Positions 21,350-34,400 of a stretch of 64,000 bases of DNA are shown piece by piece. The notes under the pieces are model-generated. The model was not told the origin of the DNA, ran no database searches, and worked only from the letters and a program-made list of their open reading frames with translations. The translations under genes were made by a program, and so were the position numbers. Numbering within the stretch: the stretch's first letter is position 1; each line of letters starts with the position of its first letter. This DNA is from Cucumis sativus (taxonomy: Eukaryota; Streptophyta; Magnoliopsida; Cucurbitales; Cucurbitaceae). Where the stretch lies: positions 1,922,001-1,986,000 of the forward strand of contig NC_026655.2 of NCBI RefSeq assembly GCF_000004075.3, given 5' to 3'.

Positions 21350-24004
21350 CTAAGTTTGAATAGCAGGACCAACATACATTCCAGGTCGCATATATAGATC
21401 ATCGGGGGTCTCAATTTTTGCAAGCCAGGCATGATCTTCCACTTCTTCATCATTTAGATAGAGTTTGGTATCTGCAGCTGATTTTTGCAAGCCACTGTGT
21501 GAGATTTGTTGACTAAATAAGAAGCATAAAGGAGAAAATGTTACTTACAAATAGTTGAATAAGGGTAGTCGTGGTAGTACGTACATCGTCTTCCTTTATC
21601 CTCGTTATAAGGAGGCGAAAGAATATCAAGCACAGCACAAGGCGAAATCGCAGTGAAACAGTGTAGATTACCTCCAGCCTTCGGGTACAAAACTGACGTT
21701 GCACTTGATGCCGTTAGAACTTTATCAACGGCTAACTTAGCCAACCTTGCTGGAAAAAAAATTTCTTTTAGTTTTCTTTTTTGGTTGAGGGAAGTAATCC
21801 ATTCTCTTGGTGCACAATGTACATGAAACTCTTGATGTCAAGTTCCAGTAGAACATGAAACTCTTGATGTCAAGTTCCAGTAGAACATGAAACTCTTGAT
21901 GTCAAGTTCTAGTAGAATATAAAATATTAGGTCGCAAACAACGTGAGTCATTTATATATATAATTAGACAAAAGTCTTTTATGAGGTAAGAACTAATATA
22001 CCATTTTTGTTTAATATCATATCACCAAGCAAGGGAGATGCAAGCCAACATACACTGTTCGTTCATCTATAACATACTGAACAATTGTTGAAGCCCAAAA
22101 ACAAAGCATGGAAAATAGATGGTTACATTCAGAAGGTAATATTTCAAATGTTTATCTAATCATAGATTCAGTAAACTGCACAATAATCTACAATCGTTTT
22201 TTTCTGATATGCAATACACATCCACTCATGGTCATGGTTGAAAACTATAGATGCTCAAGGAATGACATGACCAGTGCATGCAATCTGGTGAAGGCAATTG
22301 TTATGGATATAAAAAATGTTAATTTTAGGGTGAAGGCAAAAAACATGACCAGTGCATGCAATGTAGTGAAACTACGAGTTTAAGAAGTGTAGACAACCAT
22401 CAAGCCAAAACTCAAAACAAGTGATTGTTTTTGTATATCCTGAAAACAAGTTGGTATTAGAAATCAAACCTGAAAAATACGTGGATCCCTTGCTTTCGTG
22501 AATGAAGGGAGGTTCCACCCAGTCATATGCTTTGACATGAAGAGAACCATAGAGAACTTTGCTGAACACAGTCATCCCAGGATGGTCGTGAAGTGGGATG
22601 ACTGAAGAAGTTGGAAAGCAAAATATACATATCTGCTGATATTAAGTACATACCATAAGCATACTTATTACAATAGGGGCTTCAAAAATAACTAACAGCC
22701 CGTTGGTAGTTTAAGTCAACCATAGATACAGTTTCTGGTAATTTTGACACTAACTTCTCCAAATAAAAACTAGGTCACAGTGTGGAAAATTCAAAAGGTA
22801 ATCAATTCTCAGATGCAAGAGGCCTATGCCTCAGGTTTTTCTCCCTGAACAAAACTCAACAATGAATATCGTAGAACCAAAATCCTATTGCCAAAAACAT
22901 TTCCCTAGAAATTAAAATTGAAAAACCTGTGAATCCAACTTTCTGGTTGCTAAATAATGAATGAACAAGACCTGTTTGAGAAAAGGGATGCATGGGACTG
23001 ACCGTAAAATTTTCACATTCAAATATGTCAACGTATGTTATTGGCTGAGCCCATCGAGCTATCCTATTCAATTGGCTCAGTCCAAAAAGTCCATGCCCTC
23101 GGTCGTCATCAGCATTCTCTTCTTTAAGCCCAACATCCCCCACGCCAACCGTATCTGTGAATAGAGCATATAAATGGGATGTGTTAAAGAGTGGAGTCTA
23201 ACGCAGTACATAATGTAGTATGTCCTACTTGAAGAAAACTTTAGTTTCTGAAACAGTATTCTTTAGAACAGCAAAAGAACACAATAATCAATTGTCTTGT
23301 AATAAATCATTCCTCAAACTCGGAATCAGGGAGAATAAGAGAATACAAACATATACACACGCCCATTGATTGAGATCTCCAATCATCATTATTTCCAATA
23401 TAGTAAGTAAAGGTAACATCAAAACGTTACCATACTCCACTCCAAACAATTGAAGGATGATTGAAGTTGATGCAGCGGACAAAGTATTAGGCTAAATCCA
23501 TGGCTAAAAAAGAGAAGTCTATCCCTTAAGATGTCTAGAGAACACTCAAGAACAAAGGTTCTATATTCAGCTTCCAATTTAGTTTAAGAAATTCCCAAAT
23601 GGCAATTCACGAACTAACCAAGGATCCAATCCATCAATTAAACCTCCAAAACTAAGCAAACCCATGAATGAATCACTTGAATTATGAACCCAGATGGGAA
23701 ATTAACAAGAATCACAAGAAGAAACAAAAGGGTAGTTGGAAGACCAAATGTAGAAGATAATGCAGTATAAACTTCAAAGCAAGAAAGAGAAATTACCCAA
23801 AAGGGAACATAGATTCTTGATAGTTTGAGAAGAAAGTGGAGAGTTCGCGGGAGTTAAACTCTTTTTACAAAGGTCGTAGATAGCCTGAATTTTGGAGCTC
23901 TTCTTGTGGCTCATGCTCAAGAACCGAAGAAACACTGAGCAATCCACCTTGTTTTGCAAAAATAATCTCATCTTATCCGTCGCTTTTTGGGTTTTTGAGA
24001 ACAT
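21350..24004 (-). CDS. PCO3: Plant cysteine oxidase (PCO3-like)
   Basis: Five minus-strand exons: 23797-24004, 23003-23154, 22470-22632, 21549-21749 and 21350-21477, giving 283 residues. A start at Met31 (23914) would give 253 residues and fits the family length better. The enzyme is a thiol dioxygenase that oxidises N-terminal Cys of ERF-VII factors and others with O2, marking them for the Arg/N-degron pathway. Iron ligands are visible: the two His of PLHDHPGM (135, 137) and GGNLHCFT (204). [17 protein letters not shown], the DDDRGHG stretch and the [17 protein letters not shown] end resemble Arabidopsis PCO3 more than PCO1/2 or PCO4/5. The 3' UTR and introns are the source of the remnants at 13.8 and 17.5 kb and of the piece at 1.95 kb. 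Confidence 0.93.
21821..21919. repeat. 33-bp tandem repeat, three copies, in PCO3 intron 3
   Basis: Three consecutive 33-bp units, at 21821-21853, 21854-21886 and 21887-21919, each start ACATGAAACTCTTGATGTCA and end in AGTAGAA. The first two are identical and the third has one change. It is intronic, and copy number could vary among accessions. Confidence 0.95.
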
Positions 24005-24863
24005 TTTGAAATCAACAGAAAAAAGAAAAAAAAATTAAATGCAAATTTAGATTTTGGAATGAGATTATGAAATACCGACACGCATCGCAGCCGATGCAAT
24101 GATGTAATTATCCTCAACAAAATAAAATACATAGAGAGAGAGTTCATATTAATTATAAATAGTTTTAACTTTTTAACTATATGCTTGAAATTATCATTTT
24201 CTTGTTGTTTAAATAAAATAAAAATTTATGCAATAACCAATACCTAAAAATACAAACACATATCTAACATTATTTACATCATCCTTAATACTAAATGATC
24301 TCTTAAATTAACTTAGTGATAATTGACATGACATTCGAATCTGAATGTATGAGATTTCATCTCAAACTTATCATTATTTTACTAAAAATTTATTGTAATT
24401 TTGTAGGAAAAAGAGAGCAACTAATGGTATAAAGTTTATTTTTCAAATATTTTGATAGCTTTTAGTTGAAAATGAAAATTCATCAAAGTATTTTTCAAGT
24501 CTATTGTTAAAAAGATCAATAACGAAGATATTATGGATTTGATACATATAACCGAGACACTCATCATCACTGGTATAAAAAGTAATAATAATGATAATAA
24601 CTCACATACAATATTTCTAATACTGATTTTTTTTCTTCAAATTTTCATTATTATTTTTAAGATTTGATCTAACTACTAAAAAATTAGGTTGTAAAATTAA
24701 ATTTGAAGCTTATTTAAATTAGGGACTAATTTGTAATTGAACTAAATTATTGGGTTAAGGTTAAGTCCGCTCCATGTCTCCATCAGTAGCCATTACCATT
24801 TTGGCGGCAAAATTCCTCCATTTATGCCCAAGCTTTGGAGCTTCCCATTTGAATTTCTTCTCG
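24005..24863. other. Intergenic region between PCO3 and MIS12 (divergent promoters)
   Basis: These 860 bases separate two divergently transcribed genes and must hold both promoters. They are AT-rich and no gene is seen. There is no clear hypoxia-response element that I can defend. Confidence 0.55.
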
Positions 24864-24898
24864 TCTTCTTCTTCTTCTTCTTCTTCTTCTTCTTCTTC
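24864..24898. repeat. (TCT)n microsatellite in MIS12 leader
   Basis: About 11-12 TCT/CTT units, ending some 42 bases before the MIS12 start codon, probably within the 5' UTR. A pyrimidine-rich leader of this type is common in plants. Confidence 0.9.
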
Positions 24899-24940
24899 AT
24901 TGGGTAAGAAGGTTTTTCAGGACGCAAAAGGGTAATTTTG

Positions 24941-27539
24941 ATGGAAGGAAGTAAAGGCGAAGTGGTGTTCAATTCACTCAATCTGAATCCACAGCTGTTC
25001 ATTAATGAAGCTCTCAATACTGTCGACGATTTAGTTGATGATGCTTTCGATTTCTATCAATCGTATTGTTCTCTCTGTTTTCTATTTCTTTAATTTAGGT
25101 TTTTCAATTTTGTTCGGTTAGGTTAATTTTGTTGATTCTTGTTAATTCTTTTTCCCTTCAGACAAGCGTCGGCTGCCTTGAAGACCGAGAGCTCGGATAG
25201 ATCTCAGGATCTTACCCTAGTAAGGTTTAATTTGTATTATGTTATTTAGCATTTTCTTGTTAATTTCTGAATTCTTAAGTTTGTACTCTTAAGCACTTCT
25301 TTGAATTGTTCACATTTTCGCCTCGTTTTATTCAGGGAATATCGCAAGTCCGAGCGTTGGTCCAATTGGGTCTGCATAAGCGATTGGCCATGTGGGAAAA
25401 GTACTGCCTTAATCACTGTTTTTCAGTGCCTGAAGGTTTTTCTTTACCCTCAGATGTAGGTTCTTCTTTCTTAATGAGGCTCCTTGGCCAAAGAATAAAA
25501 ATATCATGTTGGTATCAATATCTGAATTTTAGTTTGTAGTTTATCGATTATATATCAACCTTGATAAATATTTATGTAAAGCAATAAATTAACCGAAATT
25601 AGCTATTGAATTGCTTTTGCTTTCAAACTAAGTTGTAGATCTTGCTTTTAAGTAATATTCATATTGAGATTAATAGATGACATCTTTTTATGTTTTATGT
25701 GTTTATAAAGGATAGTTGAGATGTTTATAAACCCTTAATATTGATGTCAAATATTCATATATATATATATAACTTTGCCGGTTTCAAAAGTTCTCTATAA
25801 ATATAACTTACATGTAAATGACCGGTTGCTTATGCAGCGAGTTTCCCATTTATTTTGTACTGACTTGATAGCTTCCTCAATTTTTGGTTCTGGGACGAAC
25901 AAATTTTGAGGAGAAAGCGCAGTTACTTACTGTGTATCATTGAGTTTCAATTTTTGTTCCAAATATATTCATTGCTACTTTCAGATATAATCACAAGTTT
26001 CCATATTTTCAGACCTCAGAGCTTCCTCATTTTGTTAGCAATAACTCAACGTGGTTCCATTGTAACTAGAATGTGGTCGTGACGGTAAAAGATTCTTTTT
26101 AGCTCTAAAAGGAATGCGACCAAATGCCTGCAGCACTTATAAAAATCTGTCACTGGGGCATCATGCCTTTTCTTTTTCAATTACATTTGAAATCTCCTAT
26201 GTAAGATCCAGTTCGATTCCTTTCATTTTGCACCAATATAGTTTACTTTGGGTTGGGCAACTTCTGTCTGTTTCACTGGCATCTCATTGGAATCCCCAAT
26301 ATCTTATTGTCAGGATGCTAAATTATCAATGGTTCCCATCTTGTTTGAGAACTTTGAGTTATGGCTAATTGAGTCTATGTGTTCTTTTAATCGAGTCTGT
26401 GTTCTTTTACTACTTTTTCTTCTTTCTAATGCAATAGCTAATAAACATATTTCTGATTCAGATCTAAATATTTTCTTTTAAGTTGTCTTAGGATGAATCA
26501 CCTGGTGTCACTTCAATAAGTCATGACCATGACGTGGATCTGGATACAGAGCTTGATCTTTTGAGAAATAAGCTCTCCGAGGTATTGAATATGTCGTATG
26601 TTTAACACGTGCGTTTAAGTAATTCATATCTCATGAGGAAATATATTCTTCAGGTCAGAAAAGAGAATATTGTATTAAACCAAGAACTGCAAGCTTTGGA
26701 AAGGCAAACTGCTTCCAGTAACTCCCAAATCAGTCATTTCAACGAAGCATTACAACTATATGAGCAAAGTTCTGTGAATGACATGTTCCAGGGTAACTAA
26801 GTTGTGCTTAAAACCAATTTTTTCTTCCTGCACTCCTGGGTTTACATGCACACTACTCTACTAGTACACTCGTGAAGGCTTCCTCCGAATGAAATATACA
26901 AATAATGGCCTCCTCCGGCGGATCATCCTGGTTTGCATTTCTCATGGTGACACACTCAAATAATTCCAAATGACACTTAAGTTAACATCTGTAAAATCAT
27001 TTCATTTAGGCAATTTTTATATTACACTAAACTCTAACAGTCTCATTTTCTGTTCATTCCATAAAAGAGGAGCTTCTTGCAGTATGTGAATAAGGCAACT
27101 TCTCTTGCTATTTTCATTTTGAATGCCACTTGAACAAAGTTTATTCTTTAGTTATTAAATTTCGTTGTACTCAAACTTCAACAGTCGGTAGGTAAAAGTT
27201 GTTCATAATAGTAGGAAGCAGAATTCTAACATGTATCAATTTCTTGCAGAAATGATCAGAACTGCATCGGAGCTTCGTGTGAAAATAGGAAAGCTGAAGA
27301 AAAGGACGGAGGAAACCAAGCTCGCTATTGTAGAGAAGGTTCATACAAATGGAGACATCTCTCACCATCACAAGGGTAGGATTTTCAAGCTACTTTATTA
27401 TCAATGAAGCTGGTTTTAGCTTTTTTGAAGCTGAATATCATCTCACATGCTCGTTGATGCTTGTTTCTGTTGTGCAGGTTTCTCTAATGCTAAGCTGGAT
27501 GATATTCAAGAATTTTTATCTGATTTGAAGAAGATTTGA
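24941..27539 (+). CDS. MIS12: Kinetochore protein MIS12
   Basis: Seven exons: 24941-25062, 25162-25219, 25336-25455, 26492-26581, 26654-26792, 27250-27375 and 27478-27539, giving 238 residues, the same length as I recall for Arabidopsis MIS12. The N-terminus (MEGSKGEVVFNSLNLNPQLF, then INEALNTVDDLVDDAFDF) matches plant MIS12 closely. The middle has KRLAMWEKYCLNHCFSVPEG, followed by coiled coil (VRKENIVLNQELQALERQ) and a Lys-rich helical C-terminus (RVKIGKLKKRTEETKLAIVE). Family knowledge: MIS12 is a core subunit of the KNL1-MIS12-NDC80 network linking centromeric chromatin to spindle microtubules. All junctions keep frame. Intron 3 is long (about 1 kb) and unremarkable. Confidence 0.94.
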
Positions 27540-28989
27540 AGTTATTTCACCATGACTTCAATCTTACTGTATATCATGCTTGCTTACGAAACTTGTCACT
27601 ATGAGTTCTTCAATGTTTAAACTTTATTTAGCAGTTGTGAGATATTCTAAACAAAATTTGTATTATATATCATTTTGGATTGATGACTATCCTTGGTAAT
27701 CTTCTTTGAGAGTTTGCAGATGAGCCATGAGTAGTTGGCTCAATCCTTCCTATGGTTTGCATTACACTTTTCAAGCTTATACTTTTATTTACAAAATATT
27801 CTAAACTTTCAAAAATTGTAAATAGAATTAGTGGGACTTGAGAAGTTTTGGAATGAGCGCAGAATCAAATGGAAATGAGATTATGAAGTGTCAAAACAAT
27901 AGGAAAGAGAATAAGATTGTAAACGGTTGGAAATAAATGAATTTTGTATTGCAAGTCAGATTCAAAGTGTTCAATCTAACATAGACTTTAATTTAAAACT
28001 AATTATAAGTTCATTTTTTCATTTTCTAGACACGTGGAATCTCGTAGTTTTAATTAGTTTTTGTTTTTCGGACTAACTTTTGAACATATAATAAATAAAA
28101 TTAGAAATTAGATAATGTATTCATTTTTATTCTAATATTTATATATTATTGTCTTTAAAAAAATCTTTACCTAATTCATAGAAAGAAAAGGTGTTCTAGC
28201 AATTAAATTATTAAAGTAAACATGTTAATATTCCACTATTGTACTATATATAATGCAATCATTTTTATTCTCATGTTTTTAAACTTGAAATAATGCATTA
28301 TTTGATCGTAATAATTATTATTTTCATTCAATTACACTTTTTTGCTTTTTAAATGTTTTCTCTAAAGTTTGGATCTCATTAAATCAATTACTTTTTAATA
28401 ATATAAAATACATGTACTTATTTTGCTTTTTTTATACGCATTCATCTCACATATCCACTGAAAGAATCAACATACTAATGTAACATACCGTTACCTCGAA
28501 CAGATACATCCTAGTTATCTCGAAGAGTTGCGTCCCATCAACATCAAATGCACTAAGTTGCCTAAGATTTTATTTAAAAAGTTACAACCACTCAATCGAA
28601 AGTAACATGAGAATTAATGAAAAATGTAGGAGGCAAAGGGACATGTAAGAACTCATTGTACGAAGTCTCTTTTAATATAACATAGAAGAGATAATAAAGA
28701 CAAAGATAGAAATAAATTAGTTCAGTGGACCATTTTAAAGAGTACGTTTTTCAGTGCCAAAAACAATTGAAAATAAATACCACTTTAGTGATGTTATAAA
28801 TAAGATAATTTAAAGCAATAATTAAATTTGAGCCTACAAGAGATTGCTTATTTCACACACTACTTAGGCTTCTCTGATAAGCTTTATAATGAGATATGAA
28901 CTCTTTAAGAATACAAAAAACACCTTTGAATTTCCTTATAATACATCTTGAAAATTTCCATTTCTGCACTCAAAATCTTCACCCCAACC
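27540..28989. other. Intergenic region
   Basis: The MIS12 3' UTR, then AT-rich sequence without recognised features. A possible TATA element (TTTATAATGAG, near 28885) lies about 100 bases before the next start codon. Confidence 0.6.
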
Positions 28990-29460
28990 ATGGCCAAAAC
29001 AAGAAACAAAAACATAAAGGCGAAGAAGAGGGACCGAGCTCGAACGATAGCAAAACGATTTAGAGTCGAGAACTTTACAAGGCAAAAACTTGTTCTGACA
29101 GAGAAGCTTGAAGAGACCTCAAAGGAAAGAATGGAGGTAAGAGCTTTGCATGAAATCAAGTTTGGGATATCATTCACAATTCCTGATAGAATGGCTACAG
29201 AAATTAGTGATAAGAAAAGGATAAGTGGATTACACCCGTTGAGGATCACAAGAGTTCCATATGGAGGGCCAATGGAGTTTCATGAGATTGTAAAAGAGGC
29301 TGAGAAAGGTTCAGCTCCATTGAAGAATCAGCAAAAAGGGAAGCCACCAAATCCTAAAGCAGCATATCATAGGAGCTGCTTGAATGAATGGCATCCTCAA
29401 GTGTTTCATTTCATCTCTAATTCTTATTGTCCTGACAAGTTTGGGGGATTTATAGATTGA
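28990..29460 (+). CDS. Intronless basic protein of unknown function
   Basis: A single-exon frame of 156 residues starting at an ATG in very good context (ACCATGG). The frame is open a further 42 bases upstream but without another ATG. The N-terminus is strongly basic (KTRNKNIKAKKRDRARTIAK) and could be a nuclear localisation signal. A charged helical stretch follows (about 32-50), then an IKFGISFTIPDRM region. The C-terminus is aromatic and Cys-bearing (NEWHPQVFHFISNSYCPDKF). I recognise no domain. Length, Kozak context and a TATA-like element support a real gene. It could be lineage-specific, so this is a cautious call. Confidence 0.55.
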   Translation: MAKTRNKNIKAKKRDRARTIAKRFRVENFTRQKLVLTEKLEETSKERMEVRALHEIKFGISFTIPDRMATEISDKKRISGLHPLRITRVPYGGPMEFHEIVKEAEKGSAPLKNQQKGKPPNPKAAYHRSCLNEWHPQVFHFISNSYCPDKFGGFID

Positions 29461-31466
29461 AAGGGAATTAGTAAGAATAGCTATAGACCAATCAAACCAA
29501 ATCACTTAATCGAACGTTTATTCGTAAAATTGTGAGACTAAAAAGGTTATAACTACATTCTTCAATGTGTAGGGATCAACCCAACCTATATTGACCGGTT
29601 GATTTGTCGGTTTGTGATTTTTTTTAATATAATAAACGCTCTTTCGATTAATTTTTCACAAACAATTCTATGCAAAAATCACCTTGAATTCAATACGTAA
29701 TTCAAAAGAAACTAATGTCCAAATTCAAAGTGCATATACAAAACATTCAAAGTCATGTTCAAATCCATTCAAAATAGGAATAAAAAAAAGTCCAAATTTC
29801 AATAATAACTATTAGCCTACTACCAAAAAAAATGAAGAAAAAAAATCCAAGCAACACCGATAGTTTTGAATCAATATTGTTCTTCATTTTTTTTATCTAA
29901 CTTCTTAATGTCTGAAAAAAAAGTACAAATATATTAAACTAAAAGAATCGTATATAACTCAAGTAATAATATATTATGTTATGGTAGAAAAACTTGCAGT
30001 AACAATAATCAATATGTTCTTGCTTCAAATCCAATCCCACAAAACTAATAGATACATTTAGCACAATATATCTAAAAGCAATCAATTAGATGTCCAAATA
30101 TTTTCACAAACCTCTTAACTCTTCAAGTCGTAGATGGAGATCTATTAAAATCAAACCACTCTGAATCCAATTTTGTGTACACATCATATGAGGTCCAACA
30201 ACATTAATAATTATTTGGGAAATAGATTATAATATAAACAGAGAGAGTAGATATGGGGGAAGTATGAAAAAAATTCTCCCTCAAATAACAATTTACATGT
30301 TAGACTAGTTTTTAGGAAAATGATCTTCTAGGGGTGTTAGAACACCCAAAATAGAATTGAAAAAGAATTATGTATGTTTTGAGTTGGGATGAGATCACAC
30401 AATTAATCTAATCGAAATATTTGTTATACTCCATATAGCTTTGGTCTTAATAAATATAAGATGTATAGAAATTGCAACCATATAGGATAAAAATGTACCA
30501 AAGAAAATCAAATTAACTACAAGTTGAGCTTCTAAACTGAAATTAAAGTTAAAAATATATATTTTTCATAACAAACTCAACTAACTCTTACAAGATGATC
30601 AAGAAAATTTAGCCTTTAAAAATCGAAATTGTTTATTAGTTTGCTTAATCAAGACCCAACCCTAAACTATATAACACAAACGATTGGATGAAACGGAGTG
30701 AAGAAATATAGACCGTTGTATATTAAATACCAAAAATTAGTCTGCCTGAAATCATGGCAATGAATGTTATAACTTTAATGGGAGAGTGAACTGACGTTTT
30801 GGCAATACAATTGCACCACAAAGGGCAAAAGTTTCAAGTGTGGTTCTTCAGATGAAGGCCAAAAAGTTGAAGCGAAACGGCCTTCGAGTTCTCGAAACAT
30901 GGGACACTTGGTGTTTGGAAGAGAGTATCCTGAGAGAGTTAGCTGAGAAAAACCTCAAAACCTACAGCAACCAAGAAAGCATACCTACACTTCAGGTTAG
31001 GGAGAAAGTACTGTCATAGTTTAAAAATGTGCTTGAGAGTGACTGTGAAGTGTTCAAAATCAATTCGATATTTGATCTTTTTAGTGATTATTTATATTTT
31101 AGGAGTGATTATGAAAATGACAAAAGTGATTTTAAACGTTTTAGAAATCACTCCTAAACATATCATTAGTTCATCTGTGATAACAAACCTTATAAGAATC
31201 ATTATATTTGATGCCATTTTCAACCTAACAGAAATAGATGACTTCCACCGGACGGAATGAGACCCCAGAGGAAGGTATTGTTAGAAGGATTATGATAAAC
31301 AGTCAACACCATGAACTCCACAGTCTTTTAATTATCCTAAGCTTCACCCTATTCTAGCTAGCTATATAATCTCCATTAAATTGAATAAGAAAACAAAAGG
31401 ACTACTTGAAAAATAAAAAGTAAGCGCAAGGTTTACTTACTCGTCTCTTCGACTGCGGAATCAATT
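29461..31466. other. Intergenic region between the orphan gene and the PheRS stop
   Basis: AT-rich, no gene supported. A small inverted-repeat element lies at 31100-31156. The open frame 31027-31260 overlaps that element and has no ATG-led, recognisable product. Confidence 0.6.
31100..31156. repeat. Short inverted repeat, MITE-like
   Basis: TAGGAGTGATT (31100-31110) and its exact inverse AATCACTCCTA (31146-31156) flank a 35-base AT-rich loop that holds a further AAAAGTGATTTTA phrase. It could be the core of a small nonautonomous DNA transposon. The element's true ends and target duplication were not found. Confidence 0.4.
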
Positions 31467-34400
31467 CTATAAAAAGCTCTCCATGTTAACTTCAACTAAG
31501 GAACATGGATCGGGAATGTCAAAGTTCTCCAAAACCTGATATCAAACGAGAGATATATCAATGATAGTAACTTGGTATGGTATCATGCAAATACCAACTA
31601 TATGTTAAGTTACACAAGGCAGATATGTGTATTATCTAAATCATGGTCGTGGGATTTAAAAAGCTTAATTCCAAGAGGTGTTGCTACCTCGGGATGAACA
31701 ATGCCGAAAGTGCCAATTTTCTTTCCTTTATAAATGATGTGAGCTTGTCTGCCAGTAAGAAACTCCGGGTTCTACACATCAAAATTCAGACCAAGAAACA
31801 GAGTCAATTCTAAGTTTCCCATTTGCAACCTACTGTGAAATAGCATATGCACAAAATAATTCACTTACGTCTGAACATTTTATGTAATACCCAGTATCAT
31901 CGCCAACTGAGACAAAAGGAACTCCCACGACTTCCATAATTCGGTCGACCAAACCATGAATCAACTGAAAAATCAAAAAGAACAATTTAGAAAAAAAAAC
32001 ACACACTCAGCCATGGATTACAAGTTACCAATTGAGAAAGATGGCCACAGAAAAAAAGACACATACAACAGAAGAAAAGAAGATGGTTTATAAGAACAAT
32101 TTATTACTTTGGAAAACAATGTAATATGGATGACAGAAAAGTGCAGTAAATTTGAATACACAAAAAGAGAAACTCTCTCATCATGATGAAACGCTAACTT
32201 TAAAAGATAAATTATTCTTGCGGTATTTTTTCTAGAAATTATATATCAGAAATTGTACCTCAGTCAAATTTCATAAAAAATTATCTTATCTTTTTTTATT
32301 ACTTAATCGTTCTTCCAACTTTCTATTCATTTTATAATAAATTCACTAGCTTTTTTGCAGACATAAAATAAAACATGTCTAGATGTTAGATAGACGGTAA
32401 ATAATAGTAAATTTTAAAACAATAGACTTCTGTTTAGATTCTTACTTCGAATCCAGAATTGGCACCGCAATATAGAGCAGCAAGATGACGATGATTTCTA
32501 GCGCCAACATCTTTTGAATCATCCAGCAATGATACATCACCAACTTCAAATATCTAGAACAAAAAAGTTGACAAACAATTTAACTTTTTAAGTATTTTTA
32601 AAGTTAATTTAAAACAAACAAGTCTTCAAAATATGTAAAAATAAACTGTAGAATCATTCCCAGACATTAAAGAATGCCTATCCAAGTGGGAAAATCCTAA
32701 ACCATTTTTTCTTCAGAAAATAGACTATAAGCATAGAAGTATAAAAGAGTAAGAGAAACACACAAGAAGGAAAAGCCAAACCATCTCTTCTTAAGAACCT
32801 ATATAGATTTTCTACCACACACCAGCATGCTTCAGCAATCAATAGCCAATGAATAGAACATATAGGAATAATGAAGAAAAAGAGACCCATGTTATCAACT
32901 AATTCGGCCTCAACTCTAAGACTTAATAAAAAAGAAGTGCTCAAACTTCTCATCTTTTCTTCTCCAAGAAGTGACCAACTCAACTGGGAGTTCAAACTGT
33001 GAACTTTACAACTTTTTCAGCTCCTAGTTGTCATTAGGGGTTATACCAACAAAACAGTCACAACTCACGTCACCAAGACAAATAAACTCTATGATTCTGA
33101 CCCAAAAACAAGGGAGTGTTAGCCTGTTTCATACCATTTGACCTACTATTACGGCCACAGCATGAAACCAATCCACAGTGAACATCAAAATGCAATAAAT
33201 ACTATGTAAATTATATACACTCTTTATTTAGTACAATTGCCAATCGTAAACTTCAGAATATGTATACGCTGATTTGCGCGGGGGGATGGGGGGTAAACGG
33301 TAAATGAAAAATGAAACATATACCTTTATGGGCTTTGGATGATCCTTATTATGTCCAACAATTTTCAAAAGACCAGGCATAAGACTGGTTCGGACAACCT
33401 ATCAATGTTGAAAAAGTGCAAAACTTTATAAAGGTACCAAATGTTTGTAGTTCAAATAATTTCTAGCATGTGTCATATTCAGATCAGTTTCCCACAGGCC
33501 AAGTTGATCGAAAAACCAGATGGGGTTAACAAACCTCAAAATCAGTTGAACGGGGATTTCCAATGACAACTGCAGTAGATTTATCATCTTCACGCTTTAA
33601 CATGGCAAAGTTCTCTTTATAAGAGCATAGAATCCACGTAAGTACCTCTGTGAACCCACTCATTGCAATCTTAACAGAAACAAGTGAATATAAAAAATGA
33701 TAAGCAAGAAAAGTTATATAAACAGAGAAAACGGGGAAAATCAACTATTACTAATATGTACCTCTCCTCTAATAAGGTCACTGAACTCATTTAATGTTAG
33801 AGGCTGCAAAGATGCTGGTTTACTCTTCGGGATGTTATTATACCCGTAAGCAATAGCAACATCCTAGAAAAGAATTTACACAATCAAAAGCTATTAGCAA
33901 GGTGCATAGAAAGTACGTACACACATGTATTCACAAGGCTATCTCCTATTTACTATTTTTACCTCCATGACATCACATGGGTGTAGCACATCACTCCTTG
34001 TTGGAGGCACAGATATAGTTATACTAGATTTGTCACCGGATACCGACTGTTCAGCGTGCAATTGCATCCTATTTAACAAACTGATAACCTGGAAAATTGC
34101 AAAATATCACATGCCATACTATATCCAGTACATTGAACCCATATACCTAATTAACAATTTCCCTCATTTTGCAAGTGCTTAGAATTGGAACCCTTCAATT
34201 GAAAGCATGCTATGGTTGAAATTTATTTTTTTGTTCTTTGGATCAAAAACAAAGAAAATTGAACCATCATTATTCATGACTATGATTGAACAACCTAACA
34301 TTATCTTATAAGATTTTATAGTTTGCATTGCATTTGCACAAAGCCAAAGTAAAATGATAAACTCAAGCCCAGAAAAAAAGTTCAGCACAATATATATAAA

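Noticed and set aside
32678-32995. 105-residue minus-strand frame in PheRS intron 16
   Set aside because: It lies wholly within the intron, is hydrophobic by composition and matches nothing I know. It may be repeat-derived, but without evidence.
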